A stretch of DNA of 64,000 nt from Stenotrophomonas bentonitica (GTDB taxonomy: Bacteria; Pseudomonadota; Gammaproteobacteria; Xanthomonadales; Xanthomonadaceae). Shown piece after piece: positions 19,042 through 26,760 of the stretch. The first letter of the stretch is position 1, and each line of letters starts with the position of its first letter. Location of the stretch: the NCBI RefSeq assembly GCF_013185915.1, contig NZ_JAAZUH010000002.1:62001-126000 (forward strand), in the 5' to 3' direction. Position numbers and translations under genes: made by a program. The notes under the pieces were generated by a model. It did no database searches, was not told the DNA's origin, and was given only the letters and a program-made list of their open reading frames with translations.

Positions 19042-19767
19042 ATGCGTCAGATCATCCTCGACACCGAAACCACCGGCCTGGAATGGCGCAAGGGCAACCG
19101 CATCGTCGAAATCGGCTGTGTGGAACTGCTTGAGCGCCGCCCGAGCGGCAACAACTACCACCAATACCTCAAGCCCGACTGCGAGTTCGAACAGGGCGCG
19201 CAGGAAGTCACCGGCCTGACCCTGGAATTCCTGGCCGACAAGCCGGCGTTCGCGCAGGTCGCCGAGGAGTTCCTCGCCTACATCGACGGCGCCGAGCTGA
19301 TCATCCACAACGCGGCGTTCGACCTGGGCTTCCTGGATTACGAGCTGTCGCTGCTGGGCGACCAGTACGGGAAGATCACCGACCGCTGCACGGTCATCGA
19401 TACCCTCAAGATGGCGCGCGAGCGCTATCCCGGCCAGCGCAATTCGCTGGACGCCCTGTGCAAGCGGCTGGGCGTGGACAACGCGCACCGCCAGCTGCAT
19501 GGCGGCCTGCTCGATGCCCAGATCCTGGGCGATGTGTACATCGCGCTGACTTCGGGCCAGGAGGAAATCGGCTTCGGTGCGGCCGACGACATCCGTCCCG
19601 GCAGCGCACAGGCGCAGACCTTCGATACCAGCCGCCTGCTGCCACGCCCGCGCGTGGTCGCCACCGCCTCGGAGCTGGAAGCGCACGACGCGCGCCTGGC
19701 CAAGCTGCGCAAGAAGGCCGGCCACGCGATCTGGGACGGCCCGAAGGTCGAAGAAGCCGTAGCGTGA
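19042..19767 (+). CDS. dnaQ: DNA polymerase III epsilon subunit (3'-5' proofreading exonuclease)
   Basis: 241 residues of DnaQ-type DEDDh exonuclease: Asp7 and Glu9 (DTETTG), Asp94 (HNAAFDLGF), His153 and Asp158 (HGGLLDAQ). The C-terminal tail (about 180-241), which binds the polymerase alpha subunit, ends RKKAGHAIWDGP. The ATG lies four bases after rnhA; the rnhA-dnaQ order is conserved in gammaproteobacteria. A longer reading frame inside rnhA is not used. Confidence 0.95.
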   Translation: MRQIILDTETTGLEWRKGNRIVEIGCVELLERRPSGNNYHQYLKPDCEFEQGAQEVTGLTLEFLADKPAFAQVAEEFLAYIDGAELIIHNAAFDLGFLDYELSLLGDQYGKITDRCTVIDTLKMARERYPGQRNSLDALCKRLGVDNAHRQLHGGLLDAQILGDVYIALTSGQEEIGFGAADDIRPGSAQAQTFDTSRLLPRPRVVATASELEAHDARLAKLRKKAGHAIWDGPKVEEAVA

Positions 19768-19771
19768 TTCC

Positions 19772-19794
19772 GTAGTGCCGGCCGCCGGCCGGCA
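19772..19794 (+). repeat. SMAG-type REP element
   Basis: GTAG, then stem GCCGGCC/GGCCGGC; starts five bases after the dnaQ stop and may serve as its 3' structure, facing the convergent phosphatase gene. Confidence 0.82.
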
Positions 19795-19804
19795 ACCACG
19801 TAAT

Positions 19805-20509
19805 TCAATGGCAACGAACCAGAATCGCCGTGATGTTGTCCGACCCACCGCCATCCAGCGCGGCCGCCACCAGCGTGTCCACGCATTCCTGCGCACTGGC
19901 GTCGTCGTAGGCCAGGGTGCGGGCGATGTCCTTGTCCTCGACCTCTTCGGTCAGCCCGTCGCTGCACAGCAGCAGCTGCATGCCCGGGCGTAGTTCGCCG
20001 GTGGTCGTGGCTACGTTCAGGTGCGCCGGATCGGTTACCCCCAGCGCCTGGGTCACCACGTTGCGGTGCGGGTGGGCGCGGGCCTGTTCAGCGGTCAGGT
20101 TGCCCTGGGCGACCATTTCCTGGACCACGCTGTGGTCCTGGCTGAGCTGGGCCAGGCTGCCGTCGCGCCACAGGTAGGCGCGGCTGTCGCCGACCCAGGC
20201 CACTTCATAGCGGTTGCCCTGCACGCGCGCGGCCACCACCGTGGTGCCCATCGGCAGGCTGTCGTTGCGGCGGCGCGAGGTGCGGATGATTTCCTCGTCG
20301 GCCACCCGGATCGCGTGCGCCAGCGTGGCGCCCTGGCGGATCTCGCGCACGATGGTCTCGCGCGCCAGCGCGCTGGCCACCTCGCCGCAGGCGTGCCCGC
20401 CCATGCCGTCGGCCACCAGCCACAGTGCCAGTTCGCCGTCCCCGTAATAGGTGTCCTCATTGAGGTCACGGCGCAGGCCAGGGTGGGTCAGGTGTCCGAA
20501 TTCGATCAT
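19805..20509 (-). CDS. PP2C-family serine/threonine protein phosphatase
   Basis: 234 residues with PPM/PP2C metal-site motifs: RRDLNEDT (Asp19), VADGMGGH (Asp34), WVGDSRAYLWRDG, LLLCSDGLTE and the C-terminal GGSDNIT. No membrane span. Such phosphatases reverse Ser/Thr phosphorylation by Hanks-type kinases; the partner kinase is not in the window. The start at ATG 20509 (MIEFGHLTHPGLRR) matches the domain edge; ATG at 20554 is a possible alternative adding 15 residues. Confidence 0.9.
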   Translation of the reverse strand: MIEFGHLTHPGLRRDLNEDTYYGDGELALWLVADGMGGHACGEVASALARETIVREIRQGATLAHAIRVADEEIIRTSRRRNDSLPMGTTVVAARVQGNRYEVAWVGDSRAYLWRDGSLAQLSQDHSVVQEMVAQGNLTAEQARAHPHRNVVTQALGVTDPAHLNVATTTGELRPGMQLLLCSDGLTEEVEDKDIARTLAYDDASAQECVDTLVAAALDGGGSDNITAILVRCH

Positions 20510-20623
20510 GGTCGCGCGCAGGCCAGGGAGTGTATTGCTGAGGGATAACGGCATGATCGCGGCCCTGCGGACATCCGGCAAGGCATCGATACAGAAGAAA
20601 TTCATCGGCAACGGCGGAATGGC

Positions 20624-20652
20624 TTGCCGTCGGCGCGTCCTCACCGTATTAT
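20624..20652 (+). promoter_or_regulatory. Promoter of tRNA-Ser(CGA)
   Basis: TTGCCG, 17-base spacer, TATTAT; 28 bases before the tRNA. Confidence 0.5.
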
Positions 20653-20680
20653 TCGCTCCCCGGTTCGCCGGGGACCATCT

Positions 20681-20771
20681 GGAGAGGTGGCAGAGCGGTT
20701 GAATGTACCTGACTCGAAATCAGGCAGGCGTTTATAGCGCCTCGGGGGTTCGAATCCCCCCCTCTCCGCCA
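20681..20771 (+). tRNA. tRNA-Ser(CGA)
   Basis: 91-base class II tRNA with long variable arm; acceptor GGAGAGG/CCTCTCC, anticodon CGA in loop CTCGAAA, encoded CCA. Its 3' end is repeated in inverted form after the terminator. Confidence 0.96.
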
Positions 20772-20778
20772 GATTCGC

Positions 20779-20809
20779 AAAAAAGGCCACCCATTGGGTG
20801 GCCTTTTTT
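20779..20809 (+). terminator. Terminator of tRNA-Ser(CGA)
   Basis: A6GGCCACCCA / TGGGTGGCCT6 stem; forms the centre of a palindrome of about 92 bases. Confidence 0.9.
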
Positions 20810-20819
20810 GCGTCTCTGA

Positions 20820-20840
20820 CGGAGAGGGGGGGATTGCAAC
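20820..20840 (-). repeat. Inverted partial copy of the tRNA-Ser(CGA) 3' end
   Basis: Bases 20820-20835 are a perfect 16-base reverse complement of the tRNA acceptor/T-arm end (20754-20769); the match continues to 20840 with two mismatches. It lies at mirror distance from the terminator loop. Confidence 0.85.
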
Positions 20841-20893
20841 GGCGCGTTGCGCCGTTGCCCCCGCACGCTTCCTCTCCCCGCCCCTGTCGGGGC

Positions 20894-20916
20894 AGCCCCT
20901 CAACAGAGGGGCTTTT
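20894..20916 (+). terminator. Second stem-loop with T-run after tRNA-Ser(CGA)
   Basis: GCCCCT-CAACAG-AGGGGC followed by five T; possible back-up terminator. Confidence 0.6.
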
Positions 20917-20972
20917 TCATTTGGGTGGGTGCGCGGGTGCACATCTTTGCTGATGCGCTTTGCTGCGATGGG

Positions 20973-20996
20973 GTAGAGCCACGCCCTGCGTGGCTG
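20973..20996 (+). repeat. SMAG-type REP element
   Basis: GTAG with stem GCCACGC/GCGTGGC, 45 bases upstream of the start at 21041. Confidence 0.82.
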
Positions 20997-21040
20997 GTTT
21001 GCCCGGTAGACTCATTGCATTCCAATCAACGGCCCCCCCC

Positions 21041-21436
21041 ATGACCGCAGAAATTTCGGTTCCCGTCTCTTTTGGTGAGCTGCTCGACAAGATCTCGATC
21101 CTGCAGATCAAGTCGGAGCGCATCAGCGATCCGGCCAAGCTGGCCAATATCCGTGCGGAGTTGAGTGCGCTGGAGAAGACCTGGATGGCGCATCCGGCCG
21201 GGGTCCGGGACATCGCCAAGCTGCGCGCGGAGCTCAAGGACATCAACGAGAAGCTCTGGGATATCGAGGACAACATCCGCCTGAAGGACCAGGCCGGGGA
21301 ATTCGATGAGGCCTTCGTCGCGCTGGCACGCAGTGTCTATCTGAACAACGATGAGCGGGCGCGGATCAAGAAGGATCTCAACAGTGCGCTGGGTTCGCTG
21401 TTTGTTGAAGAGAAGTCGTACAGGCACGCCAAGTGA
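21041..21436 (+). CDS. DUF6165-type conserved protein near LPS-core genes
   Basis: 131 residues, soluble, strongly charged and mainly helical, with a conserved opening ISVPVSFGELLDKISILQIK. I recognise it as the xanthomonad family called DUF6165; no activity is known. It precedes, on the opposite strand, a GT9 glycosyltransferase and the Kdo kinase, which suggests a link to LPS-core assembly (inference). The start ATG follows a run of C with no clear Shine-Dalgarno. Confidence 0.75.
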   Translation: MTAEISVPVSFGELLDKISILQIKSERISDPAKLANIRAELSALEKTWMAHPAGVRDIAKLRAELKDINEKLWDIEDNIRLKDQAGEFDEAFVALARSVYLNNDERARIKKDLNSALGSLFVEEKSYRHAK

Positions 21437-21457
21437 TGGCGTGAGGGGCCCGGCACG

Positions 21458-22507
21458 TTACCGGGTCGCCTGGTCCGCCATGTAGCGCTCGAAGGCGGCG
21501 ATGCCGTCTTCCACGGTGATCAGCTGCATCACGTCGTCGAACTCGATCTTGGTGCCCCACTTGAGGTCGCTGGCCGGCTTGCCCAGGAACTTGCGCGCCG
21601 CATCGTCGTAGCGGTCCACGCAGTAGCGGCGGTCCGAGTAGGGGCCGCTGCGGTGCGGATTGCTGGCCGCATGCAGGCCCAGCACCTTGGCACCCATCGC
21701 GTTGGCAATGTGCATCGGCCCCGAGTCCGGGGTCATCACCAGCGCGGCGCGGGCGAGCAGGGCGGGCAGCTGCTTCAGGGTGTCCTTGCCCACCAGGTCC
21801 AGCGCCGGGGTCGACAGCTGGGCCTGGATGGCGTCGGCCATGCCGCGTTCCAGCTCGCTGCGGCCCCCGCACAGCACCACCCGCCAGCCGCGCGCGATCG
21901 CATGGTTGGCCACCGCGGCATAGCGGTCGGCATACCAGTTGCGGCGCACGTGACTGGAGCAGGGCGAGATCATCAGCACCGGCCGGCCATCGTCCTGCCA
22001 CTGCGCCTGTGCCCACTCCACGGCCGCCGGCGGCACCGCCAGGTCCCAGCTCACCGAGGTCTGGCGGATGCCGAGCGGCTCGCCGAAGCTGCCGATCGCG
22101 TCCAGTACGTGGATGCCCGGGCGGTCGGGAATGCGCTCGTTGATGAAAAGCCCATGCAGGTCCTTCGAGCGTGCCTTGTCATAGCCGATCCGGCGCACCG
22201 CCGGTACGAAGGCCGACAGCACGTTGGCGCGGAAGGCCACCTGCATCTGCAGCAGCGCCTCGAAGCGTCCCGGCGGCAGCTCGGCGCGCAGGGCGCGCAT
22301 GCCGGCCACGCCCGTCTTCTTGTCGTAGGCATGGAAGACCACGCCCGGCAGGCCGTCGAGCAGCTTGTGCCCGACCTTGTCGATGATCCAGTGCAGTTCA
22401 ACGCCCGGCCGTGCCTGCTGCAGGGTCCGCACCAGCGGCACCACGTGGGTGACGTCGCCCAGCGCGGACAAACGCAAAAGACACAAGGAAGAGGACGCTG
22501 ATGCCAT
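21458..22507 (-). CDS. Glycosyltransferase family 9 protein (LPS heptosyltransferase I-like)
   Basis: 349 residues of ADP-heptose transferase type (GT9, GT-B fold). N-terminal half begins [23 protein letters not shown], the WaaC/WaaF start motif; the C-terminal half has [14 protein letters not shown] and the donor-site motif [22 protein letters not shown]. It should add a sugar, probably heptose, to the LPS inner core at the cytoplasmic face. Xanthomonad cores can lack heptose, so the actual donor is uncertain. Divergent from kdkA with 21 bases between starts. Confidence 0.85.
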   Translation of the reverse strand: MASASSSLCLLRLSALGDVTHVVPLVRTLQQARPGVELHWIIDKVGHKLLDGLPGVVFHAYDKKTGVAGMRALRAELPPGRFEALLQMQVAFRANVLSAFVPAVRRIGYDKARSKDLHGLFINERIPDRPGIHVLDAIGSFGEPLGIRQTSVSWDLAVPPAAVEWAQAQWQDDGRPVLMISPCSSHVRRNWYADRYAAVANHAIARGWRVVLCGGRSELERGMADAIQAQLSTPALDLVGKDTLKQLPALLARAALVMTPDSGPMHIANAMGAKVLGLHAASNPHRSGPYSDRRYCVDRYDDAARKFLGKPASDLKWGTKIEFDDVMQLITVEDGIAAFERYMADQATR

Positions 22508-22528
22508 GGTGTTGTTAGACTCGAAGGA

Positions 22529-23278
22529 ATGGTCGCATTCGACGCCACTGAAGCACTGACGCCCTGCCGCGACGGACGCGGCATGGGGGCCATTCTGTTC
22601 GACCGCGAACGCCTGCGGCAAGCCGACATGAGCCTGTTCTCGCCTGCCCACTGGGGCGAGCGGGCACGGCCGGTGGGCGAGGGCGGCCGTGGCGGGGCCT
22701 TTTTCGTGGACGCGCCGTTCGGGCACTGCGTGCTGCGCCAGTACCTGCGCGGAGGCATGGCGGCCAAACTGAGCCACGACCAGTACCTGTGGCGCGGGGC
22801 CAACCGTACCCGCAGCTTTGCCGAGTTCCGCCTGATGCGTGCCCTGCGCGCGCTCAAGCTGCCGGTGCCGCAGCCCATCGCCGCGTTCTACATGCGCGAC
22901 GGCCTGCGTTACCGCGCCGCGATCCTGATGGAGCGGCTTGAAGGCGTGCGTTCGCTGGCCGACCGCGCGCTGGTGGCGGGGCGGGGTGCGCCCTGGGAAG
23001 AGACCGGCCGGCTGATCGCGCGCTTCCACCGCGCCGGCCTGGACCATGCCGACCTCAACGCCCACAACATCCTGTTCGACGCCAACGGCCATGGCTGGCT
23101 GATCGACTTCGACCGCGGCGTGCAGCGCATCCCGGCCACCGCCTGGCGCGAGCGCAACCTCAAGCGCCTGCACCGTTCGCTGGTCAAGCTGCGCGGTGAG
23201 CGCAGCCATGAAGACGTCGAGAAAGACTTCGCGCGGCTGCGCCGTGCCTACGACCTGGCCTGGAACCGGGGCTACTGA
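22529..23278 (+). CDS. kdkA: 3-deoxy-D-manno-octulosonic acid (Kdo) kinase
   Basis: 249 residues, the usual KdkA length. Kinase-like fold with catalytic loop [12 protein letters not shown] (Asp175, Asn180) and metal-binding Asp193 in LIDFDRG; basic patch [11 protein letters not shown] at the end. It phosphorylates Kdo at position 4 of the Kdo-lipid A acceptor, which allows a single phosphorylated Kdo in the inner core. The stop overlaps the next start (TGATG). It is divergent from the GT9 gene, so both core enzymes probably share a regulatory region. Confidence 0.92.
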   Translation: MVAFDATEALTPCRDGRGMGAILFDRERLRQADMSLFSPAHWGERARPVGEGGRGGAFFVDAPFGHCVLRQYLRGGMAAKLSHDQYLWRGANRTRSFAEFRLMRALRALKLPVPQPIAAFYMRDGLRYRAAILMERLEGVRSLADRALVAGRGAPWEETGRLIARFHRAGLDHADLNAHNILFDANGHGWLIDFDRGVQRIPATAWRERNLKRLHRSLVKLRGERSHEDVEKDFARLRRAYDLAWNRGY

Positions 23279-24051
23279 TGGACTGGTCGCTGCGTTTCAT
23301 GGGGGTCGGCAATGCGTCGGCCGTGCAGCTCGGATCGCCGATGGCGGTGATCGAGCGCGACGGCCAGCCGTGGCTGACCATCGACTGCGGCGGCGAAGGC
23401 CTCACCGCGTACCTGGCGCAGTACGGGCGCATGCCCGACGCGCTGTTCGTGACCCATGTGCACCTGGACCACGTGGCCGGCTTCGAGCGGCTGTTCGTGG
23501 ATGCGTACTTTTCGCCGGAACGACGTGGCCGCATCCGCGTCTACGTGCCGGCGACGGTAGTGCCGCTGCTGCACCGGCGCGTGGCCGACTACCCGAACGT
23601 GCTGGCCGAAGGCGGCGCCAACTTCTGGGACGCGTTCCAGCTGATCGTGGTCGGTGACGCATTCTGGCATGACGGCGTGCGCCTGGAGGTATTCCCGGTG
23701 CGCCACCACTGGCCGGAGACCGCCTACGGCCTGCGCCTGCAGGGTGCCCTGGTGTGGAGCGGCGACACCCGCCCGATCCCCGAAATGCTGGCGCGCTTTG
23801 CTGCCGACAACGAACTGATCGCGCACGACTGCGGCCTGCATGGCAACCCGTCACATACCGGCGTGGACGATCTGGAGCGGGAGTATTCGCCTGAGCTGCA
23901 GGCGCGCATGATGCTCTATCACTACGCCAGCGAGGCAGACGGGGAGGCGTTGCGCCAGCGCGGGCACCGCGTCGCGCTGCCGGGCGAGCGCGTGGTGTTG
24001 GCCACGCCAACCGCACCAACCCCCGAAACGGGTGACGGCCCCGCCGGCTGA
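23278..24051 (+). CDS. MBL-fold metallo-hydrolase
   Basis: 257 residues of metallo-beta-lactamase fold related to the RNase Z/ArsC-type group: THVHLDH (His60, His62, Asp64, His65), His in VRHHWPETAYG, Asp in VWSGDTRP and a late HYAS in place of the usual terminal His motif. Coupled to kdkA by a one-base stop-start overlap. Substrate unknown; a phosphodiester or lactone is possible. The last 14 bases of the gene lie within the antisense SRP RNA gene. Confidence 0.85.
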   Translation: MDWSLRFMGVGNASAVQLGSPMAVIERDGQPWLTIDCGGEGLTAYLAQYGRMPDALFVTHVHLDHVAGFERLFVDAYFSPERRGRIRVYVPATVVPLLHRRVADYPNVLAEGGANFWDAFQLIVVGDAFWHDGVRLEVFPVRHHWPETAYGLRLQGALVWSGDTRPIPEMLARFAADNELIAHDCGLHGNPSHTGVDDLEREYSPELQARMMLYHYASEADGEALRQRGHRVALPGERVVLATPTAPTPETGDGPAG

Positions 24052-24141
24052 CCTCGGCGCCCGCGTCGATCGATACCGTTGCTGCCTTCCGGCCCTGGCG
24101 GGATTTTCGACCTAGCGTCGCGAGGGGCCGACGGGGCCGCC
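24038..24141 (-). ncRNA. ffs: Signal recognition particle RNA (4.5S)
   Basis: On the minus strand the conserved apical domain GGCCGGAAGGCAGCA is flanked by the symmetric-loop sequences. The ends close by GGCCCCGTCGG pairing with CCGGCGGGGCC (one mismatch), giving a 4.5S-type hairpin of about 104 bases. A TATACT box at 24178-24173 lies upstream with a short hairpin (TGCACCGAAGTGCA) between, likely a processed leader. The RNA binds Ffh to target membrane proteins. Exact ends are estimated from pairing. Confidence 0.9.
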
Positions 24142-24197
24142 ATAGAGACGTTGCACCGAAGTGCAGTCCCCTAGTATATCAGCAAACCTACCGCGCC

Positions 24198-24219
24198 GTA
24201 GCGACACGCCACGCGTGTC
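24198..24219 (+). repeat. SMAG-type REP element
   Basis: GTAG with stem GACACGC/GCGTGTC; lies upstream of the ffs promoter in opposite orientation. Confidence 0.82.
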
Positions 24220-24313
24220 CCACGCACGGCCTGAATCCCCCGTATCCCAAACAGCCCCCAAAACGCCCCCCAACCACCCCCCTTGCTAGAATCCGCCCCG
24301 CTGCACGCGTAAA

Positions 24314-24365
24314 CCGGAGGACGGCCTCCCCCACATCGGGTAAACATCACCAGGACGACCTGGCC
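24314..24365 (+). promoter_or_regulatory. Guanidine-II (mini-ykkC) riboswitch
   Basis: Two small hairpins, GGAGG-ACGG-CCTCC (24316-24329) and CCAGG-ACGA-CCTGG (24350-24363), joined by 20 bases. Both carry the ACGR loop that defines the mini-ykkC motif, whose two loops dock and bind guanidinium. The Shine-Dalgarno AAGGAGG (24370-24376) follows six bases later and the gene is gdx, the classic target. Expected to be a translational ON switch. Confidence 0.93.
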
Positions 24366-24381
24366 CCATAAGGAGGGCCCC

Positions 24382-24699
24382 ATGGCCTGGATCTATCTAC
24401 TCGTTGCCGGTGTACTGGAAATCGTCTGGGCGTTCTCGATGAAGCAATCCGAGGGCTTCACCCGGCTCACCCCGTCCCTGATCACCTTCGCCACCATGGC
24501 CGCCAGCTTCTGGCTGCTCTCGCTCGCCATGCGCACCTTGCCGCTCGGCACCGCGTACACCATCTGGACCGGCATCGGCGCCGTCGGCGCCTTCATCGTC
24601 GGCATCGTGTTCCTCGGCGAGCAGGTCAGTGCAATGCGCATCGGCGCCGCCGTACTGATCGTAAGCGGCCTGATCCTGATGAAGCTCTCCACCACGTAG
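24382..24699 (+). CDS. gdx: Guanidinium exporter Gdx (SugE), SMR family
   Basis: 105-residue small multidrug resistance protein with four membrane helices. Central proton/substrate Glu13 is in [13 protein letters not shown]; Ser42, Tyr59 and Trp62 stand at the positions known for the guanidinium-selective Gdx subtype. Gdx exchanges guanidinium for two protons and works as a dual-topology dimer. The guanidine-II riboswitch directly upstream independently supports this role over a quaternary-ammonium pump. The TAG stop codon is part of the GTAG head of a SMAG repeat. Confidence 0.96.
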   Translation: MAWIYLLVAGVLEIVWAFSMKQSEGFTRLTPSLITFATMAASFWLLSLAMRTLPLGTAYTIWTGIGAVGAFIVGIVFLGEQVSAMRIGAAVLIVSGLILMKLSTT

Positions 24700-24718
24700 T
24701 GCCACGCCATGCGTGGCA
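24696..24718 (+). repeat. SMAG-type REP element overlapping the gdx stop codon
   Basis: GTAG at 24696-24699 contains the gdx TAG stop; stem GCCACGC/GCGTGGC follows. It probably replaced the original gene end. Confidence 0.85.
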
Positions 24719-24839
24719 GATACTCCACCCGGCACGCACACCCCCGCGTGCCGGGTCACTCCCCAACAAGGGCTTCACACCACCCATCCAGCGCACCCGC
24801 AACACTCCAGCCCTCCATCACGGAAGGTCCAGAGTGTTC

Positions 24840-26048
24840 ATGCAGCCACGTCCGCAAACGTCCCGCCTGCTTCTCATCCCCGCCGTGCTGCTGGCACTGA
24901 GCGCCTGTTCCAGGACACCCGACCCGGGCGCCCCCGCAGAAGCCCCTGCATCTCCCACGAGCGAGGCTGCTGCCGTACCGCCGGAACAGGGCGCGCCCAG
25001 CGACGTACCTGACCTCCCCATCATCCCCACCATCGTCATCCCCGAAATTCTCGGCGTGACCCCCGCGCAGCAGGCGCTGGAAGCCTCCATCCAGTCGATC
25101 CTCGACCCCGTGGCTGGCATCACCGTCTCGCCCGCGCGCTGCGACACGGGCGGCAGCCTGATCAACGCCGGTGGCATCACCCACCTCGACGAGCACGGCA
25201 CCCTTACCCGAAACGGGGAGCAGGGACTGTTCAAGATCAACGCCGACGGCAGCGGTACCGCCAACTTCGAAGGCGGGCTGGTGCGGGTCAATGCCGACGG
25301 CAGTGGCACCATCAACGGCCCCGCAGCAGGCGACGGCGGCGACAGCGCCATCATCAGCGTGCAGGCCGACGGATCCGGCACCTACAACGGCCCCGCCGGG
25401 CTGATCCGGCTGGACGGCAAAGGCGCCGGCACCTGGAATGGCGACAGTGGCCTGATCACCAACAACGGCGACGGCAGCGGCACCTGGAACGGCCCGATGG
25501 GCCTGGTACGAATCAACGCCGATGGCTCGGGTACGTGGAATGGCGACGCCGGCCTGATCACCAATAATGGCGATGGAACCGGCACCATAGGGCCGCCCGC
25601 GCGCGCAGTAAAAATGCCGCCGATGCCGCGCCTGCCACCGGCCGGCCGCTTCCCGCCATTGACGAAATTCGCACCCCCCGGCGCGCCATGCGGCTACATG
25701 ATCACCTTGAACGACCGGGTGCTGTTCGACTTCGACAAGTCCGAGATCCGACCCGATGCCGCGCAGCTGCTGGACACGCTTGCGGGTGCACTTGTGCAGG
25801 TCAAGGCCAGTGGGATGGAAGTGCGCGGGCACACCGATTCCAAGGGCGATGACGCCTACAACCAGCAGTTGTCAGAGCGTCGCGCCGCCGCGGTGCTGGC
25901 CGCACTGCGCACGCGCGGCGCTGTGCAGCAGGTGGAATCGAAGGGGTTCGGTGAGCGTGAGCCGGTGGCACCGAACGAGATCCAGGGCAAGGACAACCCC
26001 GGCGGCCGCCAGCTCAATCGACGCGTGGAAATTTTTGTGCGCGCTTGA
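24840..26048 (+). CDS. OmpA-family outer-membrane lipoprotein with 17-residue Gly/Asp/Asn repeats
   Basis: 402 residues. Lipoprotein signal ending LLALSAC (Cys21), then a Pro/Ala linker. Next come about seven tandem 17-residue repeats (about 130-255) of pattern G-L-[IV]-x-x-N-x-D-G-x-G-T-x-N-G, a Pro-rich spacer (MPPMPRLPPAGR), and a C-terminal OmpA domain (about 280-402) with VLFDFDKSEIRPDA, VRGHTDSKGDD and LNRRVEIFV that should bind peptidoglycan. The last repeats are nearly identical, a sign of recent duplication. The repeat block looks like a short solenoid; its ligand is unknown. ATG at 24840 is preferred as it begins the signal peptide. Confidence 0.85.
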   Translation: MQPRPQTSRLLLIPAVLLALSACSRTPDPGAPAEAPASPTSEAAAVPPEQGAPSDVPDLPIIPTIVIPEILGVTPAQQALEASIQSILDPVAGITVSPARCDTGGSLINAGGITHLDEHGTLTRNGEQGLFKINADGSGTANFEGGLVRVNADGSGTINGPAAGDGGDSAIISVQADGSGTYNGPAGLIRLDGKGAGTWNGDSGLITNNGDGSGTWNGPMGLVRINADGSGTWNGDAGLITNNGDGTGTIGPPARAVKMPPMPRLPPAGRFPPLTKFAPPGAPCGYMITLNDRVLFDFDKSEIRPDAAQLLDTLAGALVQVKASGMEVRGHTDSKGDDAYNQQLSERRAAAVLAALRTRGAVQQVESKGFGEREPVAPNEIQGKDNPGGRQLNRRVEIFVRA

Positions 26049-26081
26049 TTCTTTCAATCATCGATCACGGAGTAGAACGGC

Positions 26082-26474
26082 ATGAAGAAAGCAGCATGGG
26101 CAACACTCGCGGGCGCATTGGCTGTGTCTGCGACCCTGCCGGCGTTCGCGGCAGCGGAGTTCAGTCTTGGCTATGACGTCGACCGTTTCCCGGCACGCCA
26201 GTTGAGCATGCAGAAATGCCACGAAGCCGTTGCGCGGGGTGCGTCGGCATTGGGCTACTCCACGCGAGTGGACCAGGACCAGAAGACGTTGGTCCTGCAT
26301 GTTTCAGCCCCGCGCGCAGATGGCCGCTCGTTGATTTCGTACTGCATCAGCGCAGGCGACCAGACCGTGTTCGTGATCCAGGCCTTCGACTACAGCGGGC
26401 CGGGCAACCCGGACGTGGACAAGGTGAAGCAGCGGGTGGGCGCAGAGGTGCGGAAGGCGGCGGCAGCACGCTGA
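26082..26474 (+). CDS. Uncharacterised secreted protein
   Basis: 130 residues with a clear signal peptide (MKKAAWATLAGALAVSATLPAFA, cleaved before AAEF). The mature part has Cys45- and Cys90-type single cysteines that could form one disulfide, and no motif I recognise. A periplasmic or surface location is expected. It starts 33 bases after the OmpA-family lipoprotein and may be cotranscribed with it. Shine-Dalgarno GGAG lies 11 bases before ATG. Confidence 0.7.
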   Translation: MKKAAWATLAGALAVSATLPAFAAAEFSLGYDVDRFPARQLSMQKCHEAVARGASALGYSTRVDQDQKTLVLHVSAPRADGRSLISYCISAGDQTVFVIQAFDYSGPGNPDVDKVKQRVGAEVRKAAAAR

Positions 26475-26497
26475 TCGCTATTCTTCCTGGCGCCGGC

Positions 26498-26526
26498 GGT
26501 AGGGTCGTCTGACGAACGGCCCTACC
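26498..26526. terminator. Bidirectional terminator-like hairpin
   Basis: GGTAGGG / CCCTACC inverted repeat with partly paired interior between two convergent genes. No long T-run. Confidence 0.45.
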
Positions 26527-26532
26527 TCTCCG

Positions 26533-26760
26533 TTAGCGCGTTGCCTTGGGCTTGGGCGAATTGCTCGTGACGCTCAGGTCGATCGACTTGGGGTTGTCTG
26601 CCATCGCCACATAGCTGCTGATCTTCTGCCGCAGCAGCAGCGACGGGTTCTGGTTCAACCGCCACGCCGCCAGCCGGAACTGGTAATGCAACACCGGGCC
26701 CAGCTCTACCTGGATCGCAAGCCTCCGTTTCGCGGCCTCCACCGCGCCCTGCAGGATCAC
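26533..26760 (-). CDS. Small protein coupled to SymE-like gene, function unknown
   Basis: 75 residues, basic, with a predicted helical N-terminus and a Ser/Lys/Pro tail (SNSPKPKATR). No domain recognised. It begins with GTG that overlaps the TGA of the upstream SymE-like gene (GTGA), so translation is coupled and the two genes form a unit. Whether it is an antidote, partner or unrelated passenger cannot be told from sequence. Confidence 0.5.
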   Translation of the reverse strand: MILQGAVEAAKRRLAIQVELGPVLHYQFRLAAWRLNQNPSLLLRQKISSYVAMADNPKSIDLSVTSNSPKPKATR

